A stretch of 64,000 bases of DNA, taken from NCBI GenBank assembly GCA_946902875.1, contig OX336344.1, positions 15,955,791-16,019,790 of the forward strand. Direction: 5' to 3'. The notes beneath the pieces are model-generated. The model was not told the DNA's origin. It worked only from the letters and a program-made list of their open reading frames with translations, and did no database searches. The translations under genes were made by a program, and so were the position numbers. Positions 1 to 11,391 of the stretch are shown in pieces. The DNA is from Nematopogon swammerdamellus (lineage: Eukaryota; Arthropoda; Insecta; Lepidoptera; Adelidae). Each line of letters starts with the position of its first letter. Positions within the stretch are counted from its first letter, which is position 1.

Positions 1-259
1 ACAGACGAACGGACAGACAACGAAATTTTACCGCCGGTAAGAGTCTCCCTCTACTGTTTTATCCTAAAAATTATCCCAGACAAGGGGCTGGAAATACTCT
101 ACGAGTAAGTGAGAACGAAAATTTATGATTTCATTCCTACAAGTAACACTTCACTTTTCACACGTCCTATGTGAACTTGAAAAAGGAAAATGAAATGGAA
201 TAAAATGCGATTGTGTGGAATGGATGGATGGAAGGATGAGTGAAAGACTTTGTCAGAGG

Positions 260-598
260 TTTTTTTTGACGTGATGACGTCACGTCTTATAAATTGATGA
301 ACACCGGCTGCACGCACGAAAAAATGTCACGTTCCATCTGAGCCTGTGTGTGCAAGCGAGAGCGCGTAACAAGCGATAGAGAGGCACAATCGGTATAATC
401 AAAGTTACCATGGAAACGTCTTAAGAAGTAAAACTGTCAAGATCAGACAACAGAAGTTTATTGATGGCCAGTCACAAGATGATTAATCTTTCTACTGGAA
501 ATAGAATTACCGATCTTTGCTCTATGTACTACGATTATTCCACGTCATCACGTAAAACTATCGTCCGTAAACCGACTTTACAGACAAAAATTTTTTTT
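260..598 (-). repeat. Family G repeat
   Basis: GACGTGATGACGTCACGTCT, TTGATGAACACCGGCTGCAC, CGTTCCATCTGAGCCTGTGT and, at the end, CGTAAAACTATCGTCCGTAA. It shares these blocks with 19547 and 25066, with an extra 150 bases in the middle. Confidence 0.6.
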
Positions 599-866
599 AT
601 GGAAACTGACTGATTTGGTTACATCACCTACAACATCCGTGATGTCAGCCCATAACACCGGGTTAACTAGGTGCCACGTCAGTGGTTCCCTTCATTTAAT
701 GTCAGCTACACTGAACTGAACGGAAAACACGAACTATTTACATAGCCGTTTCGACCGACGACGTTTCATTCAGTGCGGTGGTAGCAACCCGGGCGGGATA
801 AACCCTACCACCTAGTAAGGTAAGAAGGCATGGGATGGGATAATCCGAACCACGATCAACCATTTC
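590..866 (-). mobile_element. SINE family A, headless copy
   Basis: Tail and body are present (GGTTACATCACCTACAACAT ... AACCACGATCAACC), but the tRNA/5S head is missing. It follows family G sequence ending at 598. Confidence 0.7.
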
Positions 867-1054
867 AGTGTCCTTAAAAAATATGATTGTAAACCATCCA
901 TTGGGATTCAAAAAGCCAGCCACATCTCTTATCTCCCTAAGAATCTCTTTAAGCGCCTGAAATGGCGCATTCGGTATTACGCCGCGCGCATATACCATCC
1001 ACAACGCAAGAGACCTACAAGGAAATAGCGGAAAAGGAAATGAAAGCGCTAGAC

Positions 1055-1444
1055 CAGTGTTTTTCAATCTGTGGGTCGCGACCCCTGGGGGGGTCGCGAA
1101 ACCTTACTCGGGGGGTCGCCAGCAAAAGGAAAAAGGCAAGATTTTACACTACAATAAAACACAATTTACGCAATTTCAGTGAGAAGGATGGGCCTGTTTA
1201 TTTTTCAACAATTTGTCAAATCGTGGTGCTATTCTTGAAATGCTAACAATCAAATCATTTTCTAATAATTGAAAAGAACGTCAGTTCACATAGTAATAAT
1301 GAATATAGGTACTTACCAAAATAGAGAAAATCATAAACGTAGTGTTTTAAATTACTAACTTTTTTCTGTCTATGGCCCAAGGGGGTCGCGAGAATTTTTC
1401 AACCTGTAAAGGGGTCGCGTATTCAAAAAGATTAAAAAACACTG
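1055..1444. mobile_element. hAT MITE (SPIN/Charlie-like ends)
   Basis: It starts CAGTGTTTTTCAATCTGTGG GTCGCGACCCC and ends with the inverse GGGGTCGCG...ACACTG. The octamers CGCTAGAC (1047-1054) and CGATAGAC (1445-1452) match at 7 of 8 and fit the hAT nTnTAGAn preference. The interior is AT-rich, with no transposase. Confidence 0.8.
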
Positions 1445-1547
1445 CGATAGACGGTTGTCAGGCGAGGCACACACTGTCTTGATCCATCCCAACGTTCATT
1501 TTCCGAGTACAGTCTTACTGCGCTGGCTTCCTGAGTAATTTTTGTAT

Positions 1548-2045
1548 TTTTTTTTATATATAATCCAGCATGCGTAGCTGTGTCAAAGGGGCCAAAGAAC
1601 ATGCTCCGACCATCCAAATAACCACCGAAAAGGTAGGTGCTATACCGGAGACTTCCCTCTTGGGTTGCTGGCTATGCTTAGTCTTACCATCCGTCCGGAC
1701 TTTCGGCTTTCCTTCCGGACTTTGTCCGGCTTTTTAATTTGTCCGAATTTTTTTGGAAACATTTTGAATGAATGTTTAATTTTCGCATTGAATTAAGTAC
1801 CTGCCTAAAGATAAAGCATAAGTATTAAATCCTTCCTCCATCATTTTGTGCCTAAAATGTTCAATCTTTTTTTATGTCCGGCTTTTTGTCAGGTATTCTC
1901 AAATTTCTAAACGCTAACTCGAACTACAGTGGACTACAGGAGAACAAAGCCGAGGTTGCTATGCGGCCACATTACATCCAGTACGGTGGTACCAATCCAG
2001 TCGGCTATAATTTGGGTCTACCACCTAATAAAGGGCATGAGTTAC
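1548..2045 (-). mobile_element. SINE family B, headless, interrupted
   Basis: 1548-1676 and 1931-2045 are the two parts of one B body (ACATGCTCCGACCATCCAAA; CATCCAGTACGGTGGTACCA). Between them is a foreign insert of about 250 bases. Confidence 0.65.
1677..1930. mobile_element. Unclassified insert in SINE B
   Basis: About 250 bases that are AT-rich in the middle, with several GTCCGG/CCGGAC motifs near the ends (CCGTCCGGACTTTCGGC; GTCCGGCTTTTTGTC). It separates two halves of one SINE, so it is a younger insertion. Exact borders and target duplication are unclear. Confidence 0.45.
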
Positions 2046-3117
2046 AAGAAAACTGTCGATTAACTGTCGAGATAGAGGTGACATTATTTCAAAAAGTGAT
2101 GGAAAATTGGACCACCCGTGTTTAATTTGCCATACGAAGCCGAGGTGGTCATTTGAAGGATGTGGTATTCTACAAACGAAGATATTTGAATATGTAATAG
2201 GTTTTTGAAGGGGCATTGGGAACATTTTCGTACAAAAACTTTGATCTCGAACGTCAATGCGTTGTGCATAGAACGTCAGGCTGGCTTGTCACAAATAGTA
2301 ATATGAGCGATTTGTTACCCAGGTAACAATTTATTACGATTTTGTTCGATTTTTCCGGTCTATTTCTACTAGTTTGAATGTCTTTGTTCACAAATAATGC
2401 CTTAAAAAATATATGATCTAATTGAAAACAATGAATGTGTTTTTATTTCAATTCTAATATAGCCTATAGAAAACCCCTAGAAGGGCGATTCCCATAATTC
2501 AAATTACTTTCTTTACAAATTGTTGTAATTAATGTGTTTCATATAGAATAGCGATGCCGTAATAGATTGCGTTCGTAGTAATGTAGCGGTGAATGACATC
2601 ACTGAAGCGTTGTGTAAACAAATAGTTTCCTAGAGAGCATTCGTTTGACACCGTAACCACAGCAGTAACGACAAATAGCGGCGCCCCGCCGCGCCGCCGC
2701 TTTGCCATATTGTTTACATAGATAGACAATGATTCAGTGACTTAATTCACCGCTATTGTACGACCTCTGTGTAGCGGCAACGCCATAATAATAAAAAAAT
2801 TAATGTTCGCAACCGCATACAAGACAGACGTGTGACAACACTTCCATGGGGCAAATTTGATGAGTACTGTGTTATCGGCCGCAGTAGGTATTCGAGGGGG
2901 TGAAGCAGGGGTAGAGAATGCGAGGGGAAGGGAAGAGACTCCGCCCACAGTGGGGCGCTTCGCGCGCGCGGCCACGTGGCGCCGCTGCTAGTAGCGCAGC
3001 AGGTGATACTTCAACTGTTACCAACATTGCATGTTCCAAAACAAGCGAATGTCGCGTGTCGATCGATAAATTGCCGCAACGGCTCAAAACTATGGAGGTG
3101 GCTTTTTACTTGTTATT

Positions 3118-3226
3118 ATTAATTTTTATTATCCATTTATTCACACGTTTCTTTTTATATAAATTTTACATTTAAAACATTAAAACCTAAAATTAATATA
3201 AAAATAAACGGAGTTTCCACCACCGG
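3118..3226 (-). mobile_element. 5'-truncated 3' end of the same LINE
   Basis: About 105 bases match the LINE 3' UTR at 41035-41141 (shared CGGAGTTTCCACCACC and CCTAAAATTAATATAAAAA). Such a tail-only copy is what 5'-truncated reverse transcription leaves behind. Confidence 0.6.
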
Positions 3227-4159
3227 AAATTAATTGCTTAATGTTTTTATTAATTTCTTTATTAAAAACATTTATTGCAATTTTTTTCGTTTATTTGTGA
3301 AATAAAATCTATGGACGATGAGTGAATTATTTTATAAAAATTTAAAGCGCATTTGTCAATTTTTGTCGAGTTCAGACGTGTCATATCACTTGCAACAAAC
3401 ATCACCTAAAATTTGTGTGCTTAAAATTAAGATACTTAAATAATTCGTTCACTCCTGTCTTTCTTTCTCAAAATGACAACAATGACAAGAATAACTAAAT
3501 TTTAGCTTTAGTCTACTAGAAATAAAGTCAATAGGTTACTAACATAAAAAAAAACACAGACCAAGTAGAGTCGAACCCGCAAACCGAGGGTTCCGCACAA
3601 ATACGATGGGGGGCGTGGCTTAGCAGTGGGGAGGTTTGCTAGCAAATTGCTAGTAAGCTTATTGCGTAGACCAAGTTAAAATAGGAATTTTAGTGTTTTG
3701 CTGTACGCGTAGTTTATTTAGTTTACTTTAAAAAAATAAAGGAACAGATTTTCCATACAACATTTAATTTTTAAATTTTCATGCAAAATGGAAACTTTAC
3801 TTTTTTTTAACCACAAAAACATTGATTTTGATTATACATGTATGCAAAAACGACACGGGCTGCCTCGACATGGTCTCTATTAAGTTACGGTTAATTTATA
3901 GAAGGTGCGGAGCGTAGTGACGAATCTTATATAAATTAACCCTTATAATTTTTTTAAACCACCAAACTGGTTATAAAAATAATTAACATTCCTCACCCCC
4001 GGCCATCACCTCCCACTTAAAGCCACACACACAATGTAAATTAAGTTCATCTCAAGATTAATTTTATGATACATAAATATATTACAAACAAACTTAATTT
4101 TGCGGTCAACTTAAATAATAATTTCTCACTAACTATTTAAACGAGACCAGTTTTTCATA

Positions 4160-4341
4160 CTTTCGTATTCCTCCCTTTAAAGTTTATTACATTCAAAATC
4201 TGTAAGAAGCAAACAAGAACCAACCAAGAAAGAATCACATAAATTTCTTGTGCACGTAAAGTCCTTTTGCACAAATCGCAGATCAGGTCATCCTTGGAGT
4301 ACGGCTTGCACCTGTGGGATGGCTCTGACAAATATCAGCTT
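4160..4341 (-). other. Possible zinc-finger-like exon
   Basis: On the minus strand, after TATTTGTCAG, a frame gives EPSHRCKPYSKDDLICDLCK RT. A Cys-x2-Cys pair and an upstream His/Cys are suggestive, but the rest is hydrophobic and unlike any family I know. Confidence 0.15.
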
Positions 4342-4536
4342 TTAAAAGGGAAATTGTTTGAAAACAGGAATTTGTTAAAAAGGATTGTGTCGCGCTTTCA
4401 ATAAAAAAAAAGCGAGTGGGCTGTGTAGGAGACACGGCCGCAGATTCTTTAATTTAAGATCTCAGCGATACCTATCCTTGCTTGCCCCACCACACAATTA
4501 GTTTGGGAGCAGTAGTTTTCGAAAAAAAAAATCCTA

Positions 4537-4850
4537 TCGAGGCCTATCATTTCCTCCAGCGGATGAGTAGTCGTGGATCAGTAGTATAATTTTATTAGAG
4601 CAATTAAATGTAGGTTAAAAATATTTTACAAGCTTTTATTTAACTTTCCCTGTATGTTGGTTTGTTAGTATGTGTGGGTCAATTCTTGGAAGCCAAATTA
4701 GAACCACTTCCTCTTATCCTACGAAGTTGAAATTTAAAACAAGGCAATGTTATGTAAAAAAAAGAAACAAAAAAAATATAAAAAAAAAAAAAATATCTCG
4801 TCGAGGCCTATCATTTTCTCCAGCGGATGAGTAGTCGTGGATCAGTAGTT
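4537..4850 (+). repeat. 49-bp direct repeats 264 bp apart
   Basis: TCGAGGCCTATCATTTCCTC CAGCGGATGAGTAG at 4537-4585 and 4801-4850, two or three differences. The intervening DNA is A/T-rich. Confidence 0.8.
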
Positions 4851-5981
4851 TCCGAAATATGCCCTCTCAAACACTTTTCTTTTTTTATTCTGAAACGGCT
4901 AAACCAATTTTGAAAAAAAATACAACTATTTCAAAAAGAGCAATTTTTTTCTATGTAAAGAAACAATTTGCAAGTCGATCTGACCAGTAGTTCAGGAGTT
5001 ATAAGCATTTATTGATTTTCTAAGCCTTTTTTCTAAGGGCCATATTTATAGAAGGGCTTGATGTACGACTCTCGGGTATGTCAACTTAGCAAGTCGGATA
5101 TGCCTCACCTTCCTGTAACTCTTATAGTTTCGAGATATAAGTCGCCAAAAGTACATAATATTCGTGACGCAACTTTTTTGTAAAAAAACCGGCTGCAGGA
5201 TAAAGACGTTTCATCAAATTCACGCCAAAAACAAAGAAAACACAAAAATAAATCTATAAATAAAAATCATGTTTAGGGGTTCTGGTATTTTGTTGAATTT
5301 ATTGTAGCTTTTCAAATTGCCATCTAATATAGTAAAACAATAAAAATATATTATTATAAAATAATTCTTTTGGGAATCCATCGTGTTTGTGTTTCCGTTT
5401 GCAAAGGTGTGACGTAAAAAAATATAATTTTAAAGAAGCCATCTCCACTTTATCCTAATCGCACGCACGCATTTGGCCCTACACTGTGTATCAATTGTCA
5501 GAATTAGGCGGAAAAAAAATATGGAATGAAACAATGGATTGTCCACAGTGCCTAACGGCATTTTGCCTTTGTCAAATCCAGTAAAACCTACCAATTATTG
5601 TTTGTCTAAATATGACGAATAAAACCATAATATATTTATTGAAGAACATTCAGGTTGATACCGCTTTTCTCGCCCATAGTAGGGGGGAGGCAATTCCCAT
5701 TCAATACACAATTAAATATCAACTTTCCATACAGGCAAATTGACGTAAAAGATAAAAAGTAAGAGTAACCCAAAAACTTACTTTGAAATAAAAAAAAACT
5801 ATTCCATATATTTTATTATGATAGGCACTGACATTTTTTATAACAAAAATCGGATTTATTCTCGATTTCGAGAGTGGCGTCATAGTAATGTATAAAGAAA
5901 GTACTCAGTTATGTAATTGGAATATTGGAACGAAGTTCCTTATAGCGGCTTGCGGGGTAAGGCGAACTGTCAGAAAACGCG

Positions 5982-6135
5982 GCTGTTACGACCATCTGGT
6001 CCTGTGGAAGGCGAGAAAACGACATGCTTTGCAAACAAAGGAAACTGTACTTTCTTTCCAACGTGTAAGAGCTATCTTAATGTCCCGGCTGTTACGACGA
6101 TCTATATAAAAGGCGAGAAAATGACATTGCTTTGA
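5982..6135 (+). repeat. Direct repeat of ~50 bp
   Basis: CGGCTGTTACGACCATCT and AGGCGAGAAAACGACATGC recur at 6088-6135 as CGGCTGTTACGACGATCT and AGGCGAGAAAATGACATTGC. ORFs of 72-73 codons here have no motifs. Confidence 0.65.
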
Positions 6136-6299
6136 AAAAAAATTAATTTAGAACGTGCCAGTAATTTTTGTAGATCAGAAAATTTACATTATATCAGCCT
6201 TCATCTCTATTTATTCTTCATTGAATAAATGTCGTAATGCCAGCCGCAACAATACCTTTATATTCAATGAAGTACCTACTACACTACACTAAGGTAATG

Positions 6300-6424
6300 C
6301 ACAGAGAAACATAACATATGAATTAATTAACTATAAGCCCAAGCCCATGTGTATAATGATCTGTATTACTGATGTGAAGAGGAAATAAACGTTATTCTAT
6401 TCTATTCTATTCTTCTATTCTATG
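6300..6424 (+). repeat. LINE/SINE-type 3' tail with TTCTA microsatellite
   Basis: GTATAATGATCTGTATTACT, GGAAATAAACG, then (TTCTA)n at 6392-6424. Tail-like, with no coding part. Confidence 0.5.
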
Positions 6425-6926
6425 TACATATCTGCTAATATCGACTAGCAACAACACTTTTACATAGGTTTGCACTTATTTAATTCTCATTAAAATAAAT
6501 CAAATATATACCTAACTAAGTAAAATACTGCACTAAAAGTAAAAAATGTTAAATAATAAACATGTGATCAAATCAAATGAAGTAAAGAAACTGTTAGCTG
6601 ACGTCGCACCAATGCAATTGGGGAAAACAGACAGACAAACACTTCCAAAAAATGCTTGCGGATGATATCTCAGTTGTACTGAAAAACAATGACATAGGTA
6701 AACTAAGAGAATCTTTTATATATAACTGGCGCGCCTTAATTGAATGAAAAGAAAAAGATAAGCCCAGGAATGAATAGGTGAGATGCCGGGAAACATCAAC
6801 ATTTGTAACCTCTTTTTCGTTACGCATAATTTAGTTGCGATTTTGACGCGACATTGAAAGCATCTCAGTTGAAGTGTAGTTATTATTGAAAGGCATTGTT
6901 TTGTGATTCCTGATGATGACCTGTGG

Positions 6927-7221
6927 TATATAAGGTCTTTCAAAATTAGTTAATAGTACGCTAAAGGGGGGGGGGGGGGGGGCAAAATTTTTTTTATGTA
7001 AAATGTAAAAAAAAATATTTCTTCATGGTTTCATTTTCATTCCAGGAACAAAAAAGATGGAATAGAAAGAATTAGATTTTTTTTACCTACTTACACGTAG
7101 GTCCGACAGGGTTATAAAATCAATGCCCTAGGTCCAAAATTTTTTATATAGGTTTTACTCCCTCTATGATACAGAACCCCCCCTTAGCGTACTATTAACT
7201 AATTTTAAAAGACCTTATATA
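6927..7221. mobile_element. Poly-G TIR MITE, short copy
   Basis: TATATAAGGTCTTTCAAAAT TAGTTAATAGTACGCTAA at the left and its inverse at the right (about 45 bp). A 17-G run follows the left repeat. The body is AT-rich. 34299-34844 is a second copy. Confidence 0.75.
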
Positions 7222-7559
7222 TTTATTTTAAAAATATTTTGTTTTGATTTTTGTAGCTTGTTTAAGTAACAATAATCATGCAAATTTTAACTTAACCAAA
7301 TATTGAAAAAAAAAAAATATTATGAATGTATAGCGGGATATTTGAATGCAATCTCCGCGAGGTGCCGTCTACATTTTAATATGGGCTTATTGTGCAATTA
7401 ATATTGTAAGCAAAAAATCAGCTACCAAGTCTTGCCAAAAACACCATTTCAATAGATTTTCTTCTCATAACTCATTCATCTGTAATCAATCATGATCAAA
7501 TGAAGGAAATATAATTCCGTCATGGAAAAAAAAATTATAGTAATTTTCAGTTGCTACGT

Positions 7560-7710
7560 TGGTTGACCCACTGTGCGCCGCGCTGCTCCGTCGCGGCCGC
7601 CAGCCCGCCGCGCCGACCGCTGCTCCGCGCCCGGACCGCCGCCGGCCGATCCGCCGCCCCGCGCGCCGCGCGCCGCCCGCCCCGCGCCGCCGCCGCTCGG
7701 CTCAGGAGAT
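7560..7710. other. Extreme GC-rich island
   Basis: About 140 bases that are nearly all C and G (GCCGCCGGCCGATCCGCCGC) inside AT-rich DNA. Overlapping ORFs on both strands (62-142 codons) are composition artefacts. A CpG island or the GC block of a transposon; undecided. Confidence 0.6.
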
Positions 7711-7770
7711 TTTGACATTGAAAATGTCTTTTCGTTCGTTCCTATAGACCCCACGAAAAAGTGCGATCCC

Positions 7771-8166
7771 TTTATTTTTTTTTTATGTAATCCGGTATGG
7801 GTGGCTGAGTCGGAGGGGTCAAAGCGCATGCTCCGACCAGCCAATATCACCTCCGAGAAGGTAGGTGCCATACCGGAGACTTCCCTGGATTGCTGGCTAT
7901 ACTGGACTAGAGGAGAACACAGTCGAGGCTGCTATGCGGCCATCTTACATCCAGTACGGTGGTACCAACCCAGTCGGCTACAATTTGAGCCTACCACCTA
8001 GTAAGGCGCAAGGGAAGGGACCGGTTCCGAACGGTGAAGCAGCAGGTGTAGATATGCTCGTAAATTTTTTCGTCAGAAAAAACTCATTGGTTCACGCCGG
8101 CTGGATTCGAACCTGGGACCTCTCGCATGAGAAGCCGATGCCCAAACCACTCGGCCACCCGCCGCT
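7771..8166 (-). mobile_element. SINE family B, full length
   Basis: On the minus strand it begins GCGGCGGGTGGCCGAGTGGT with perfect A (8147-8157) and B (8103-8113, GGTTCGAATCC) boxes of a tRNA-like head. A body with GTAGCCGACTGGGTTGGTAC and CGGAGCATGCGCTTTGACCC follows, then a T/A-rich tail. The A box suggests a Leu/Ser-type tRNA ancestor (inference). Two 100-codon ORFs cross it and are not genes. Confidence 0.75.
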
Positions 8167-8190
8167 AATATATATCTCTCGGAGAGTTGT

Positions 8191-8529
8191 GAAGATATGA
8201 TATATCCAACGAGCCCAAATATGGTGGATTTATCATGTGTAGTTTAGGAGTTCCTATGGCTTCCTTCCGGCTCCATCATCAGGACCTTGGAAATAACATA
8301 TGACTAGAGTAATTGCGAAGACAAATCCAACGAGCCCAAACACGGTCGATTTATCATGTGTGGTTTAGGAGTTCCTATGGCTTCATTCCGGCTCCATCAT
8401 CAGGATCCTGGACATTATATATGACAAGAGTACTTACGAAGATAAATCCAACGAGCCCAAACACGATGGGCTTATCATGTGTAGTTTAGGAGTTCCTATG
8501 GCTTCCTTCCGGCTCCATCATCAGAACCC
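8191..8529 (+). repeat. Minisatellite, three ~121-bp units
   Basis: ATCCAACGAGCCCAAA recurs at 8204, 8325 and 8446; each unit also has AGGAGTTCCTATGGCTTC and CCGGCTCCATCATCAG. The array follows SINE B at its head side. Confidence 0.9.
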
Positions 8530-8633
8530 AACTAATCTTTTCCTTATCCCGACTTTCTCGTGTCGCTCAGCGACAATATTTTTTCGAATTCCGTAGATTC
8601 ATTTTCAGTGTGCTCGATAGTCGTGTAAGACAC

Positions 8634-8692
8634 GAAATCTGTGAATTTTTTTGGGAATGGAGCCCCCTTTCCCAAAAAAATTCACAGACTTC
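8634..8692. repeat. Long hairpin
   Basis: Perfect 20-base arms (TCTGTGAATTTTTTTGGGAA) at 8638-8657 and 8669-8688, loop of 11, extended by three more pairs after one mismatch. Could be transcribed; no other evidence. Confidence 0.8.
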
Positions 8693-8699
8693 CGATGTG

Positions 8700-9574
8700 T
8701 TTCTTTCAGGGACAGTGCTCCCCCCCTCCCCCAACATATTCACTGCTCCCCCTCACCCGGAGAAAATGGATCAAAAAGTGGTACCTTGACACATGAAGCA
8801 GTAGTAAGGGGGCGTATGTGTACAGCAAGCGAGTGAGTGTGACAAAGTTGCAGGAACAGATAAAAACATTTCTTTATAAAAAAAATATCCGAAAATAGAA
8901 GTCTCCGTGGAAAATTAGTTTTTGCTAATAGCTCCTTAGACCCTCGCCCACCAGTACCAGCTACCAGAAATCTTCTAATAATGCCGCGATATACTAAATC
9001 ATACCCTAATTCGCTGACGTACCGTCTTGCTTTGTTTCCCATAGCTGTAGTGCTTTAGTAGGTACGATTTTGCGTAAATTATTTCAAGTGGATCGTCACG
9101 AGCGCGCGCGTCCTCTCACTTCGAGCTTCTGGGGGTGACTGGGGCGTGTCGGGCGACCGGCAACTCCGGCAAGATAGCGAGACGCCGCTTTCGTAGGTTG
9201 GAGTAGGATAAAGCGCAGTCACGCTGCTCGGAATATTTAGCGTAAGCGACAATTTGATTTTTATTTTTTTATTCCAAAACTACGAATCTAAACAAAAAAA
9301 TAAAAAGCCTTCAATCTAGATATTCATTAAACGAATAAAATATATTTTTTCCAAAGCCTTGATTTGGTCACGTTGCCTTAAATACGTTTTTAAAACGAAA
9401 TTCAGAGCCATGTTCATGATTTTTTTCTATCGAGCGAAGTTAATCAAATCGTGTTTTCAAAAAGCCTTCGATCTGCGCTGATAGATGAAGTTTAACATAT
9501 ATTAAAACTGAATCTGTCAGGTAAGTAATATTGCCGGCATTCTTCTTGAAATTCGAGTCAGACGCAGTCTAACA
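8700..9574. other. Unassigned stretch
   Basis: A GC-rich patch at 9100-9200 (CGAGCGCGCGCGTCC ... GGGCGACCGGCAACTCC) in otherwise AT-rich DNA. No gene or known repeat recognised. Confidence 0.5.
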
Positions 9575-9868
9575 TCACCTTAAAAAGCCCCACCGCGTAT
9601 CTCCCCGTGCATATCGTAAAAGGCGACTAAGGGATAAGGACGAGATGCCGTGCCAAGGTGGCCACCTTGGCACGGTCCTTCCACCGAGTCGTGCAGCAGG
9701 TGGGTCTTTGTGCCTTACTTACTTGCTGCTTGATAGTTATCTTGTCCGAATACTTTGCTAAACGTGGTGGTCGATGTTGTGTTCCAGAGTTCTTGCAACA
9801 CAACACCGATTACTCTGCTTACCCTGATTGTCGGGATATAGCGTGTGTGGTATGTATGTATGTATGTA
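9575..9868 (+). repeat. Family E repeat, forward
   Basis: CTCCCCGTGCATATCGTAAA, CTTACTTGCTGCTTGATAGT and CACAACACCGATTACTCTGC in order. It is inverted relative to 10310-10564. A perfect 28-base palindrome sits inside at 9648-9675. Confidence 0.6.
9648..9675. repeat. Perfect 28-base palindrome
   Basis: CCGTGCCAAGGTGG and its inverse with no spacer. The homologous site at 10503 has only one arm. Confidence 0.9.
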
Positions 9869-10137
9869 AATTTGATGCCCTGACCATTCTATTAATTTTC
9901 TCGAGAACTGGAACGGCTTTAAGATTTGGCTTAGCGAAAGTTGTTTATCATGTACTTGAATGTAGTCAGTAGGAATCCCACACAGTGTGGCGCCGAATTT
10001 AAACGGCGCTATCAGGACAATCACTCGAGCAGATCGGAGGAATCTGTATGTCTAGCAGAGCGGGGAGGGCGGGCGGCATCGCGGAATGGAGAAAATATAA
10101 CTATGAGGAAAGGGTAGGTATATAACATGAATATTAA

Positions 10138-10308
10138 AAACCGGTCAAGTGCGAGTCGAACTCGCGCACCGAGGGTTCCGTATCGCCATGTCATTGCCAG
10201 CGCCACTCACGCCATCTATGTATTTTGAGTTAAAATGCTTCATATTCTTTTCGGTAGATGGCGCGCATACACTTTTTAGTTCCTTATATGGGGACCCCCG
10301 TGAATGTT
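10138..10308 (-). repeat. Family L element, 3' half, inverted
   Basis: It begins AACCGGTCAAGTGCGAGTCG and includes TAGATGGCGCGCATACAC. It is the reverse complement of the 3' half of the copy at 10566-11006. Function and class are unknown; the family ends in the GTGCGAGT..ACTCGCAC palindrome. Confidence 0.65.
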
Positions 10309-10309
10309 C

Positions 10310-10564
10310 ATGGTCTGACATACATACTACACGCTGTATCCCGACAATCAGGTAAGCGGAGTAATCGGTGTTGTTCTGCAAGAAGTCTGATAAATTACAG
10401 CACAACACCGACCACCACGTTTAGCAAAGTGTTAGGACAAGATAATTCTCAAGCAGCAAGTAAGGCACGAAGACCCACCTTCTGCATGACTCGATGGAAG
10501 GACCGTGCCAAGGTGAGATCGCCTTTTACGACGTGCATGGAGAGAGATGCAGTAGGGCTATTCT
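10310..10564 (-). repeat. Family E repeat, reverse
   Basis: CACGCTGTATCCCGACAATC to GCATGGAGAGAGATGCAGTA; the reverse complement of 9575-9868 at about 80-85% by eye. It lies between two inverted family L halves. Confidence 0.6.
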
Positions 10565-10565
10565 T

Positions 10566-10610
10566 TTTTAGGGTTCCGTATCCGGTACGGGTACTAACTA
10601 AGCCTACGCC

Positions 10611-10646
<36 letters not shown>

Positions 10647-11006
10647 GCCTGCCTGTCCGTCCGTCTGTCCGTCTGTCCGAGGGCTGTATCTCTTGAACCG
10701 TAATAGGTAGCCCGTTGAAATTTTCACAGAATATGTGTTATTTATTATGGCCGACATAACAAATAATAAAAATAAGAAAAAGTAAAAAAATCACGGGGAT
10801 TCCCAGAGAAGAAACTAAAAAGTGTATGCGCGCGCGCCATCTACCAAAAATGGTATGAAGCATTTTAACTAATCATGACATTTAACTAATATGAAGCATT
10901 TCATAAACAAGCCATAGATGGCGTGAGTGGCGCTGGCGCTGACCATCAAATGGCGATATGGAACCCTCGGTGCGCGAGTTCGACTCGCACTTGGCCGGTT
11001 TTTAAG
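10566..11006 (+). repeat. Family L element, complete, with CTGT microsatellite
   Basis: Runs from AGGGTTCCGTATCCGGTACG through CTGT/CCGT repeats (10611-10680), CTCTTGAACCGTAATAGGTA and TTTTCACAGAATATGTG, to GACTCGCACTTGGCCGG. It is the best full-length example. It forms an inverted pair with 10138-10308. Confidence 0.7.
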
Positions 11007-11079
11007 TACCGTCGACCCCACACGGTACAGATACAAATGGTGCGGTTTGACAACTCATCAGACATTTCCATTAATGTTA

Positions 11080-11300
11080 TTCACATTATGTTCTTCGGCC
11101 GGCGGCGTGGCAGTGGAAGAGCGACGACAGCCGGCATATTCGGCACTCATTCCGCTCACATTACAACAACATTACAGGGCGCGGGAATGTCGCGAGATTT
11201 GCATAAAACTACCGTTCGCATTCGCCGAGAGCCGTCGTCGGTGCTGCGGAACCCTCCTCGCGTCGTCGTCGGGGCGCAATTTGCTGCCGGTTATGGAGTA
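11080..11300. other. CpG-rich block between two family L copies
   Basis: GGCCGGCGGCGTGGCAGTGG to CGCGTCGTCGTCGGGGCGCA. Two overlapping plus-strand ORFs (131 and 140 codons) are both Arg/Ala-rich and look non-coding. Not repeated elsewhere in the window. Confidence 0.3.
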
Positions 11301-11391
11301 CGTACGTACATTGGGGAAGTAAGCGAAATATGTTTCTGTAGGTAGTTTATTTAGTTCGCATGTAGGTGGGTGCGGCATGTCGATTCTCAAT

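Larger units (their letters stand above)
3227..6299. other. AT-rich stretch without gene
   Basis: Only the 49-bp direct repeat, the doubtful exon at 4160-4341 and the direct repeat at 5982 stand out. Many A/T runs, no ORF above 73 codons. Confidence 0.6.

Noticed and set aside
7559..8001. Overlapping ORFs of 62-142 codons over the GC-rich island
   Set aside because: Open on both strands because stop codons are rare in GC-only DNA; residues are almost all Arg, Ala and Pro, and the frames run into a SINE.
8191..8529. CRISPR-like array
   Set aside because: The units are 121-bp tandem repeats with no short repeat/unique spacer alternation, and the genome is eukaryotic.
10449..10757. 102-codon frame with TDGQTDRQ repeats
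   Set aside because: It is the CTGT/CCGT microsatellite of family L read in frame.
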